Origin: Acidobacteriota bacterium
Lineage (GTDB): Bacteria > Acidobacteriota > Terriglobia > Terriglobales > Acidobacteriaceae
Reading direction: 5' to 3'
Assembly (NCBI GenBank): GCA_021846945.1
Contig: JAJZVZ010000001.1
Span: 1-64,000, forward strand
Length of the DNA stretch: 64,000 nucleotides
The position numbers and the translations under genes were made by a program. Under the pieces are notes generated by a model that saw only the letters and a program-made list of their open reading frames with translations, made no database searches and was not told the origin of the DNA. Shown here piece by piece: positions 39,250 to 46,578 of this stretch; positions within the stretch are counted from its first letter, which is position 1, and every line of letters begins with the position of its first letter.

Positions 39250-40350
39250 CTATTCCGTATCGGGATTGGGAAGGATGATATCCCGCACGATGGAATTCAT
39301 CTCTGCGCAGCCTCCGATGAATTGCCGCAAGGTTCTCCGCGTGGGACCAAAGGTGTCGAATTCCTCAGGGGATAGCCCGTTCTCCATATAGGCGCGCTCA
39401 AAGTCGGGAAACTTGCTGAGCAGCGTCTCCACCATCTTCGGGTCGACCGGCTTGTCTATTCTCGGAATCACTTCGATGTCGCTGGCATTATAGCGGCGCT
39501 GCCAGGAATACGGTGGTGAAATCACGACATCGCCGCCGATGAATTCGCTCCAGTGCATGTGATTGCGGAACGCGGCGGAAAGCAGCCGCAAACGGTATCC
39601 GCGCTCGCGGTAGATTTTGTAAGCCTTCTTGAAGACTGCAACTCCGGCCCACTCCAGGTAACCGGGGTCAACGGAAAGGTTATTTTTGTCCAGCAGAACC
39701 TTGAGCCAATCATCCAGCCGCCCCACCATGATGGTGCAGACCGGCCCCATGGTGGAGATATCCAATCCCTCCATTTCTCTGCGCCGCAACCCTCGCTCCA
39801 CGGCCTCGGCAACTGCAATTGCCTGTGGGACCGTAAAGCTGACCGTCGCATTGATGCTGATTCCGCGATAGGTGGCCTCTTCAATGGCGGAGAGCCCCGT
39901 GCGTGTGACCGCGATCTTGACGATCATGTTGGGGGCAAGCTGGCTGAACCTTGTAGCCTGCGCCAGCACCGCATCGGCATTGCGGTAGTTGCGCGGATCG
40001 GTCTGAATGGAGAGTCGGCCGTTGCGCCCTTTCTCGCGATCGAAGATCGGCTTAAGCAGCTTCGCGGCATTCGTGGAGATTTCTTCGATGATTCTCCAGG
40101 AGATTTCGTCTTCGGTAGCCTGCGGAAGGCTCGCTGCAATCTCACGGATGCGGCTCTTCCAAGCCGGCATTTCCTTCTTGAGTACGGAGACAACGATGAC
40201 CGGGTTGCATGTGGCTCCCACGGCCCCATGCTCGATCGAATAGGTAAGCTCTTCGATGGAAGCCGAATCGTTCCAGAGACATGTAGGCGTGGCCTGGGTC
40301 ATCTGATGGAGAGGGCTTTTGTATTGAAGATGCGATTCCGCCGGGGTCAT
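39250..40350 (-). CDS. Transaldolase-family protein with fructose-6-phosphate-aldolase-like active site
   Basis: A 366-aa class I aldolase of the transaldolase family. Aligned by eye: Asp28 in LWNDSAS corresponds to the conserved N-terminal Asp, and ATCNPVIV to the TTNPS/T motif. Lys145 in NMIVKIAVT is the Schiff-base lysine, and SINATVSFT gives the conserved Thr. Gln116 (LSIQTDP) stands where transaldolases have the catalytic Glu; fructose-6-phosphate aldolases have Gln there. In AAFRN the phosphate-site Ser of transaldolase (ASFRN) is Ala, while Arg is kept. This hints at an unphosphorylated donor substrate and dihydroxyacetone release. The start at 40350 has GGAGGAG at once upstream, and an operator 14 bases upstream ties it to the LacI regulon. 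Longer than usual (about 220-320 aa). Confidence 0.85.
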   Translation of the reverse strand: MTPAESHLQYKSPLHQMTQATPTCLWNDSASIEELTYSIEHGAVGATCNPVIVVSVLKKEMPAWKSRIREIAASLPQATEDEISWRIIEEISTNAAKLLKPIFDREKGRNGRLSIQTDPRNYRNADAVLAQATRFSQLAPNMIVKIAVTRTGLSAIEEATYRGISINATVSFTVPQAIAVAEAVERGLRRREMEGLDISTMGPVCTIMVGRLDDWLKVLLDKNNLSVDPGYLEWAGVAVFKKAYKIYRERGYRLRLLSAAFRNHMHWSEFIGGDVVISPPYSWQRRYNASDIEVIPRIDKPVDPKMVETLLSKFPDFERAYMENGLSPEEFDTFGPTRRTLRQFIGGCAEMNSIVRDIILPNPDTE

Positions 40351-40364
40351 TTCTCCTCCGCGCC

Positions 40365-40378
40365 TGCAAACGTGTGCA
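40365..40378 (-). promoter_or_regulatory. LacI-type operator-like site 3 (transaldolase-family gene)
   Basis: TGCAAACGTGTGCA, one mismatch to the perfect palindrome, with central CG. It lies 14 bases upstream of the start codon at 40350, the same spacing as site 2 to lacI. Confidence 0.78.
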
Positions 40379-40538
40379 GTCAAACCGTACCACTCCCGCC
40401 TTCTCCGGTCAAGCAGCGCAGCGCGCGCGTGTTCAGATCCCATGCGCGTTCACTCTTACCAGCCCGAGTAATTTTTAAAAGCAGGTTAAAGGGAAAGACC
40501 CTATCCGCACGATTCATCACCGTTTTTATCCCTGATGG

Positions 40539-40568
40539 TTGACAGAGATGGCTGCGCGGGAGGATGAT
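40539..40568 (+). promoter_or_regulatory. Candidate sigma-70 promoter of the iol-like operon
   Basis: TTGACA (40539-40544) is a perfect -35 box; GATGAT (40563-40568) is a moderate -10 box, 18 bases apart. Operator site 4 starts 11 bases further on, where transcription would begin, so a bound repressor would block it. The -10 match is weak; transcription start mapping would decide. Confidence 0.45.
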
Positions 40569-40579
40569 TCTCTTGCATG

Positions 40580-40593
40580 TGCACACGTGTGCA
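40580..40593 (+). promoter_or_regulatory. LacI-type operator-like site 4, perfect palindrome (iol-like operon)
   Basis: TGCACACGTGTGCA is a perfect 14-bp palindrome with central CG, directly downstream of a -35/-10-like pair and 138 bases upstream of the iolD start codon. It is the best of four related sites in the cluster. Confidence 0.85.
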
Positions 40594-40731
40594 TATGCGG
40601 AGGCCTTTGAAAGCAAAGTTACGCCAGGCTTCCTCCGGGCTTTCAGGAAAGGCCGGTTGTCCGCCGCCACGCGGCACGAAATGCGCGGGTTCACCCGGTT
40701 TCTTTCAAGCGGCTGATTGAGGAGACTCCAT

Positions 40732-42594
40732 ATGAAAACGCGCCGCATGACCATGGCACAGGCTCTGATTGGATTCCTGAAGAATCAGTATGTCGAGCGC
40801 GATGGGCACGAACACGCCTTCTTTACCGGGGTGCTGGGCATCTTCGGACACGGCAATGTAGCCGGCATCGGGCAGGCTCTGCAGCAGAATCCCGACCTCC
40901 CGTATATTCCGGTGCGCAATGAGCAATCCGCCGTGCATCTTGCTTCGGGCTTCGCCAAGGCTAGCAACCGGCTACGCGCCTTTGCCTGCACCTCCTCGAT
41001 CGGCCCCGGCGCAACCAACATGATCACCGGCGCGGCGCTGGCCACCATCAATCGCCTGCCGGTGCTGCTCCTGCCCGGCGACATCTTTGCGCGGCGCAAT
41101 GTGGCTCCGGTGCTGCAACAGTTGGAGTCGCCCAACACGCAGGATATCGGCGTCAACGATTGCTTCAAGCCCGTCTCCCGTTATTGGGACCGCATCTACC
41201 GCCCCGAACAGCTCATTACCGCGCTGCCTGAAGTGATGCGTGTGCTCACATCGCCCTCCGATTGCGGCGCCGTTACGCTGGCTCTGCCGCAGGACGTCCA
41301 GACCGAAGCCTGCGATTATCCCGAAGAACTCTTCCGCAAGCGCGTGTGGCTGATCCGCCGCGGCCAGCCGGACGAGGTCTCCCTTGAGCGCGCGGCGCAG
41401 GTCATCCGCGCCAGCCGCAAACCGCTGATCGTCGCAGGAGGTGGCGTGCTGATGAGCGAAGCTTCGCAGGCGCTCGCCGCTTTTGTCGCGAAGACCGGTA
41501 TACCTGTGGCGGAGACCCAGGCGGGCAAAGGCGCGCTGGCATGGGACCATCCGCAAGTGATGGGCGCCATGGGTGCGACCGGCTCCCTGGCCGCCAATCG
41601 CCTTGCGCGCCAAGCCGATCTCATCATCGGCATCGGCACGCGCTACTCCGACTTCACATCAGCTTCCATGACGGCGTTTCAAAACCCGCAAGTGCGCTTT
41701 GTCAACATCAACACGGCGGAGCTCGACGCATTCAAGGTCGGAGCTATCCCTGTGGTTTCCGATGCGCGCGTCGCGCTGGAGCAATTGACCGCGGCGCTTG
41801 CGGACTATCACGTACCCGCTGAATACCAGTCCGAAGCCGGTGCTCTCAAGACGCAGTGGGACGCCGAGGTCGATCGCCTCTTCCATCTCAACAATCCCGG
41901 CCACCCCGCACAGAGCGAAGTGATTGGCGCAATGTGGGAGGCCTCGGGACCGCGGGACGTTCTGCTCTCCGCTGCCGGCAGTCATCCCGGCGACCTGCAC
42001 AAGCTGTGGCGCACGCGCACGCCCAACGGCTATCACATGGAATACGGCTACTCCTGCATGGGTTATGAAATTCCCGGCGCGCTGGGCGCAAAGCTCGCGG
42101 ATCCCAGCCGCGAAGTCTTTGTCTTCCTCGGGGACGGTACCTATTTGATGATGCCTACAGAGATTGCCACGTCGGTGCAGGAAGGCGTAAAAATCATCGT
42201 CGTACTGGTCGACAATCACGGTTTTGGAAGCATCGGAGGGCTGAGCCGTTCGCTAGGCCAAGGCGGCTTCGGAACGCGCTACCGCCTGCGGAATGCTGCT
42301 TCCGGCCAACTGGACGGCGACGGGCTCACCTTCGACTTTGTCGCCAATGCGCGCAGCCTGGGCGCGCATGCCATGAAAGTCGAGACCATTGGAGAACTGA
42401 AGCAGGCTCTGGAACAAGCGAAATCGCTGGACCGGACGACGGTCATTGTCATCGAGACAGATCCCTCGGTGAGCGTGCCGGGGTACGAATCCTGGTGGGA
42501 TGTTGCGGTTGCCGAGACATCTGAGATGGAGAGCGTGCGCGAGTCCCGTGCCCGCTATGATGAGGCGCGAAAACTCGAGCGCCATCACCTCTGA
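40732..42594 (+). CDS. iolD: 3D-(3,5/4)-trihydroxycyclohexane-1,2-dione hydrolase (IolD-like)
   Basis: A 620-aa thiamin-diphosphate enzyme that opens the cyclohexanedione ring in myo-inositol breakdown, giving 5-deoxy-glucuronate. N-terminal [16 protein letters not shown] carries the catalytic Glu; the C-terminal [20 protein letters not shown] binds the cofactor. [20 protein letters not shown] with GTRYRLR is the stretch that marks IolD among acetolactate-synthase-like enzymes. The length fits the family. GAGGAG lies at 40719-40724 before the ATG at 40732. First gene of the iolD-iolA-iolE-iolG run under operator site 4. Confidence 0.93.
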   Translation: MKTRRMTMAQALIGFLKNQYVERDGHEHAFFTGVLGIFGHGNVAGIGQALQQNPDLPYIPVRNEQSAVHLASGFAKASNRLRAFACTSSIGPGATNMITGAALATINRLPVLLLPGDIFARRNVAPVLQQLESPNTQDIGVNDCFKPVSRYWDRIYRPEQLITALPEVMRVLTSPSDCGAVTLALPQDVQTEACDYPEELFRKRVWLIRRGQPDEVSLERAAQVIRASRKPLIVAGGGVLMSEASQALAAFVAKTGIPVAETQAGKGALAWDHPQVMGAMGATGSLAANRLARQADLIIGIGTRYSDFTSASMTAFQNPQVRFVNINTAELDAFKVGAIPVVSDARVALEQLTAALADYHVPAEYQSEAGALKTQWDAEVDRLFHLNNPGHPAQSEVIGAMWEASGPRDVLLSAAGSHPGDLHKLWRTRTPNGYHMEYGYSCMGYEIPGALGAKLADPSREVFVFLGDGTYLMMPTEIATSVQEGVKIIVVLVDNHGFGSIGGLSRSLGQGGFGTRYRLRNAASGQLDGDGLTFDFVANARSLGAHAMKVETIGELKQALEQAKSLDRTTVIVIETDPSVSVPGYESWWDVAVAETSEMESVRESRARYDEARKLERHHL

Positions 42595-42607
42595 GGAGGA
42601 AACAGAG

Positions 42608-44080
42608 ATGAACGAACGCCTGCAGAACTTTATCAATGGCGGGTGGATTGCATCCAGCGCCGATGTCGCGCTCAACGTTATCAATCCTGCGTCGGCCGCG
42701 GTGCTGGCTGAGGTTCCGCTCTCGCCTGCTGCCGATGTGCACCAGGCCGTGGAGGCGGCCGAGCGCGCCTTCGTTCAATGGCGGCGCACGCCCGTCGTAG
42801 ACCGCGTCCAGCCGCTCTTCAAGCTCAAGTCGCTGCTTGAGCAGCACCGCGACGACCTCGCGCTTTCCATTACGGATGAGTGCGGGAAAACTCTGGCTGA
42901 GAGCAAAGGCGAGATCCAGCGCGCCATTGAAAACGTAGAGACTGCCTGCGGCATGCCCATGCTCATGCAGGGGACGAACTGTGAAGATATCGCAACCGGC
43001 ATCGATGAGCACATGATCCGCCAGCCTCTGGGCGTGGTCGCCGCGATTACGCCGTTCAATTTCCCCGGCATGATCCCGTTCTGGTTCCTGCCCTACGCGG
43101 TTGCGGCGGGAAACTGCTTCATCCTCAAGCCCTCCGAGCGAGTGCCCATCACCTCGCAGAAGATCTTTGGCCTTATCCAGACGGCGGGCTTTCCGGCCGG
43201 CGTCGTCCAGCTTGTGAATGGCGGGCGCGATACGGTCAACGCCATTCTCGACCATCGCGGAATCCGAGCCATCAGCTTTGTCGGATCTACGGCAACGGCG
43301 CGCTATATCTACAGCCGCGCTGCCGCCAACGGCAAGCGCGCGCAGTGCCAGGGCGGCGCCAAGAATCCCGTGATCATCATGCCGGACGCGGAGATGGAGA
43401 TGACGACGCGCATTCTTGCCGACTCCGCTTTCGGTTGCGCCGGGCAGCGCTGCCTAGCGGTGTCGGTGGCCATTACCGTGGGTGAAGCGCGCAACAGCTT
43501 TACTGAGCAGATTGCCGCCGCTGCTGCAAGCCGCAAGGTCGGCTACGGCGCCGCTCCCGGCGTCGAGATGGGGCCGGTGATCTCCGCAGAAAGCAAGGCC
43601 CGCGTTGAGGGGCTTATCGCGAAAGGCGAGCAGGAGGGAGCACGCATCCTCGTGGATGGCCGCGGGCGCAAGGTTACTGGTTATGAAGACGGCTATTTTA
43701 TTTTGCCGACGGTTCTCGACAGCCTTCCGCCACGCGCCGAAACTGCGCGGACTGAGATCTTCGGGCCGGTGCTCAGCCTGATGCACGCGAGCACCATTGA
43801 AGAAGCCATCGCTCTGGTCAATGACCGCAGTTATGGCAACATGGCGTGCATTTTCACCGGGAGTGGCGCTGACGCGCGCCGCTTCCGTTATGAAGTGAAT
43901 GCCGGCAACGTAGGCATCAACATCGGTGTCGCCGCTCCCATGTCCACCTTTCCGTTCAGCGGATGGGGAGAGAGCTTCTTTGGCGACCTGCATGCGCAGG
44001 CGCATCACGCGGTGGAATTCTATACGCAGACCAAGGTGGTCATCGAGCGCTGGCCGAAAGACTGGAGCCGAAAATTCTAA
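42608..44080 (+). CDS. iolA: CoA-acylating (methyl)malonate-semialdehyde dehydrogenase
   Basis: A 490-aa aldehyde dehydrogenase that turns malonic semialdehyde (or methylmalonic semialdehyde) into acetyl-CoA (propionyl-CoA) with CoA and [49 protein letters not shown] (catalytic Cys near residue 282) and [16 protein letters not shown] are hallmarks of MmsA/IolA. The final step of inositol catabolism needs this enzyme. GAGGAGG precedes the ATG at 42608, 13 bases after iolD. In a different context it could serve valine degradation; the neighbours favour IolA. Confidence 0.94.
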   Translation: MNERLQNFINGGWIASSADVALNVINPASAAVLAEVPLSPAADVHQAVEAAERAFVQWRRTPVVDRVQPLFKLKSLLEQHRDDLALSITDECGKTLAESKGEIQRAIENVETACGMPMLMQGTNCEDIATGIDEHMIRQPLGVVAAITPFNFPGMIPFWFLPYAVAAGNCFILKPSERVPITSQKIFGLIQTAGFPAGVVQLVNGGRDTVNAILDHRGIRAISFVGSTATARYIYSRAAANGKRAQCQGGAKNPVIIMPDAEMEMTTRILADSAFGCAGQRCLAVSVAITVGEARNSFTEQIAAAAASRKVGYGAAPGVEMGPVISAESKARVEGLIAKGEQEGARILVDGRGRKVTGYEDGYFILPTVLDSLPPRAETARTEIFGPVLSLMHASTIEEAIALVNDRSYGNMACIFTGSGADARRFRYEVNAGNVGINIGVAAPMSTFPFSGWGESFFGDLHAQAHHAVEFYTQTKVVIERWPKDWSRKF

Positions 44081-44089
44081 GGAGTGCGC

Positions 44090-45022
44090 ATGAAAAAGCT
44101 ATTGGTCGGCAATGCTCCCTGTTCCTGGGGCACGCTGGAACATCAGGACAAGAGCAAGCAGATTCCGTTTGGCCGCATGCTGGACGAGCTCGCCGAAACC
44201 GGCTATACCGGGACTGAACTGGGCGATTGGGGCTACATGCCCACCGATCCCGCCGCCTTGCAGGAAGAACTCGGCAAGCGCAACAGCCTGGTGATGCTCG
44301 GCGCATTTGTTCCGGTCGCGCTCAAATACTCATCGACACACGCCGAAGGAGTAGCGACGGCCGTCAAGACGGCGCGTCTGCTGGCCGCCGTGGCAACGTC
44401 GCCATCGCCCTACCTGGTGCTGGCCGATGATAACGGCACGGATCCGGGGCGAACCCGCCTGGCCGGTCGTGTTCCTGCCGGAGCTGGACTCAGCGCTGCT
44501 GAGTGGAAGACCTTCGCCAGCGGCGCCGATCAGATCGCGCATGCTGTGTTCGAGGAAACCGGCCTGCGCACGGTCTTCCACCATCACTGCGCGGGCTACG
44601 TTGAAACGCCCGACGAGATCGCCACTCTGCTTGATCTCACCAACCCGGACCGGCTCGGCCTTGTCTTCGATACCGGCCACTATTATCGCGGCGCCGGCAT
44701 TGAAGAGTGCGATCTCACCGCGGTCCTCAATCGCTTCGCCGGCCGCATCTGGTACATCCATCTGAAGGATCTGGATCCAGGGCTTGCCCGTCGCGCGCGC
44801 CAGCAAGAGTGGGACTATTTCAACGGCGTGTGGCACGGCATCTTCTGCGAGCTGGGCAAGGGATGCGTGGACTTTCCTGCCTTGCTGCGCTGGCTCGCCG
44901 CACGCGACTACAAGGGATATGTCCTCGTCGAGCAGGACGTTCTACCCGGCATGGGAACACCGCGGGAAAGCGCGCTGCGCAACCGCGAATACCTGCGCTC
45001 CATCGAGACGAACTTTGCTTAA
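44090..45022 (+). CDS. iolE: Inosose dehydratase-like TIM-barrel protein (IolE-like)
   Basis: A 310-aa sugar-phosphate isomerase/epimerase-type TIM barrel. [10 protein letters not shown] at the N-terminus, [60 protein letters not shown] and [15 protein letters not shown] match 2-keto-myo-inositol dehydratase and supply metal-binding His/Asp/Glu residues. The expected product is the trihydroxycyclohexanedione used by IolD. An IolI-type inosose isomerase is the main alternative. AAGGAG precedes the ATG at 44090, nine bases after iolA. Confidence 0.87.
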   Translation: MKKLLVGNAPCSWGTLEHQDKSKQIPFGRMLDELAETGYTGTELGDWGYMPTDPAALQEELGKRNSLVMLGAFVPVALKYSSTHAEGVATAVKTARLLAAVATSPSPYLVLADDNGTDPGRTRLAGRVPAGAGLSAAEWKTFASGADQIAHAVFEETGLRTVFHHHCAGYVETPDEIATLLDLTNPDRLGLVFDTGHYYRGAGIEECDLTAVLNRFAGRIWYIHLKDLDPGLARRARQQEWDYFNGVWHGIFCELGKGCVDFPALLRWLAARDYKGYVLVEQDVLPGMGTPRESALRNREYLRSIETNFA

Positions 45023-45044
45023 GCTGTTCTTAGTGAGGAGCATC

Positions 45045-46091
45045 ATGAACGGAAAGAAGCTTCACTGCGGAATCATCGGCGCCGGGCGTATCGGGCGGGT
45101 GCATGCGGAAACACTGGCGTTCCGGATGCCCGAGTCGCAGCTTGTGGCGATTGCCGACCCCAACTGCGAGGCAGCGCGAGCGGTGGCGGCGCGCTGCAAT
45201 ATTCCCAAGGTTGCCGCTTCGCCCAGCGAGATCATTGCCGATCCGGAAATCGATGCGGTCCTCATCTGCTCTCCCACGGGTACGCATGCCGATCTCATTG
45301 TGCAGGCAGCGCGCGCCGGCAAGCACATCTTCTGCGAGAAGCCGATCTCCTTCAGCCTTGCGGCAATTGACGCCGCACTTGCCGCAGTGAAAGAGGCAGG
45401 TGTGCTGCTTCAGATCGGCTTCAATCGCCGCTTCGACGCCAACTTCATGCGCGTCCGTCATGCCATCGCGAGCGGCGAAATTGGGACTCCGAACCTGCTT
45501 CATATCATCAGTCGCGATCCCGCGCCGCCGCCTCTCTCTTACATCCGCGCCTCTGGCGGCATCTTTCTCGACATGACTATCCACGACTTCGATATGGTGC
45601 GTTTTCTTGTCGGCGATGAAGTGGAGGAGATCTACACCGCGGGCGGCGTGATGGTTGATCCCGCCATCGGCGAGGCCGGCGATCTGGATACCGCGCTCAT
45701 CCTGCTTCGCTTCCGCAATGGCGTCATCGGCACCATCGACAACAGCCGCAAGGCCGTCTACGGCTACGATCAGCGCGTCGAGGTTTTTGGCAGCAAAGGC
45801 AAGATTGCAACAGAAAATATCTATCCCAATCGAGCTGTTGTCAGCACCGGGCAAGCCATTTACACGGATCTTCCGCTGAATTTTTTCATGGAGCGCTATA
45901 CCGAGAGCTTCGTTCTCGAACTGCAATCCTTCATTCAGGCCGTCATCGACCAGAGGCCCGCGCCGGTCAGCGGCATTGACGGACGTATTCCCGTGGCAAT
46001 GGCACTGGCAGCGCGTAAATCCTACGACGAACACCGCCCCGTCCTACTCGAAGAAATATCCGGCGAAAAATCCCTGACAGACCATAGTTAG
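45045..46091 (+). CDS. iolG: Inositol 2-dehydrogenase-like oxidoreductase (Gfo/Idh/MocA)
   Basis: A 348-aa NAD(P)-dependent dehydrogenase. The N-terminal Rossmann fold GIIGAGRIGRVHAETL, the catalytic-lysine motif FCEKPISFSL and GGIFLDMTIHDFDMVRFLVG (Asp and His of the active site) are characteristic of inositol dehydrogenases. It would oxidise myo-inositol or another cyclitol to an inosose. GAGGAG lies before ATG 45045; the open frame reaches 87 codons further up, inside iolE, and that part is rejected. Last gene of the run; a short CCGGC/GCCGG hairpin follows at 46124-46136. Confidence 0.9.
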   Translation: MNGKKLHCGIIGAGRIGRVHAETLAFRMPESQLVAIADPNCEAARAVAARCNIPKVAASPSEIIADPEIDAVLICSPTGTHADLIVQAARAGKHIFCEKPISFSLAAIDAALAAVKEAGVLLQIGFNRRFDANFMRVRHAIASGEIGTPNLLHIISRDPAPPPLSYIRASGGIFLDMTIHDFDMVRFLVGDEVEEIYTAGGVMVDPAIGEAGDLDTALILLRFRNGVIGTIDNSRKAVYGYDQRVEVFGSKGKIATENIYPNRAVVSTGQAIYTDLPLNFFMERYTESFVLELQSFIQAVIDQRPAPVSGIDGRIPVAMALAARKSYDEHRPVLLEEISGEKSLTDHS

Positions 46092-46462
46092 GCGCTAGGC
46101 ACTGCAGAGCCACAGGAGTATCTCCGGCGTTGCCGGGTTGGTTTCACGAGACTGACAACTCCGGCGATCATCCCATAGCGCGGTGTGAATCATCGCTGTC
46201 TAATCCGGTGGTTATACCTTGGGTAGACCCAGACCCTCAGATTGCGGGTTTCGGTGCGACAAGGGCACTTTTTCTTCCGCCGTAAAGCAAAGCTGGGAGT
46301 CCGCTGCGGGGGACGGCGGCTCTCTCAAGGAGGCGCTGCCTTCCATTGAAATGGCAAACGTTACAAATAAAATTGAGGCGTTCTATGCACAGCGCCATAA
46401 AGGAATGCGTATGTTCGCATTCCACAGGTGCTAAAGCCCGGTCTTTGTTTTGTTGCAGTTGT

Positions 46463-46491
46463 GGCACGACTGAAGTTGTACCCTGTTACAA
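46463..46491 (+). repeat. Dispersed repeat motif, intergenic copy
   Basis: GGCACGACTGAAGTTGTACC with CTGTTACAA following. The same block with four changes (GGCACGACTGAAGTCGCGCC, CTGATACAA) lies at 59965-59993 inside the UvrC-like gene. The motif contains an inverted repeat around CGACTGAAGT and, from memory, is typical of short repeats scattered in Acidobacteriota genomes. Confidence 0.6.
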
Positions 46492-46531
46492 GACCCTGAC
46501 CGCGATGGGTTTCTCCGCCGCCTCTAAAGTC

Positions 46532-46550
46532 ATGCCCTGACACAGGGCAC
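46532..46550 (-). terminator. Hairpin downstream of comEC, weak terminator candidate
   Basis: TGCCCTG (46533-46539) and CAGGGCA (46543-46549) form a 7-bp stem with a 3-base loop, about 30 bases past the comEC stop on the minus strand. After the hairpin the minus strand reads TGACTTT, a poor U-run. Confidence 0.35.
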
Positions 46551-46578
46551 TAATCTCAACAAGACTTTCAGCAGTCTC

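Larger units (their letters stand above)
40351..40731. other. Divergent control region between transaldolase-family gene and iolD
   Basis: This 380-base stretch has no gene. It carries two operators (40365 and 40580) and a promoter candidate for the iol-like operon (40539-40568). The roughly 140-base leader after the second operator shows no riboswitch motif I know. Confidence 0.6.
46092..46578. other. Intergenic stretch with dispersed-repeat remnant
   Basis: No gene is supported between iolG and the convergent comEC end. It contains hairpins at 46124-46136 and 46533-46549 and a copy of a dispersed motif at 46463-46491 that also occurs inside the UvrC-like gene. Small frames here look like repeat by-products. 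Confidence 0.6.

Noticed and set aside
44784-45044. Upstream extension of the iolG reading frame
   Set aside because: Lies inside iolE in another frame; the Rossmann fold starts just after ATG 45045, which has GAGGAG upstream.
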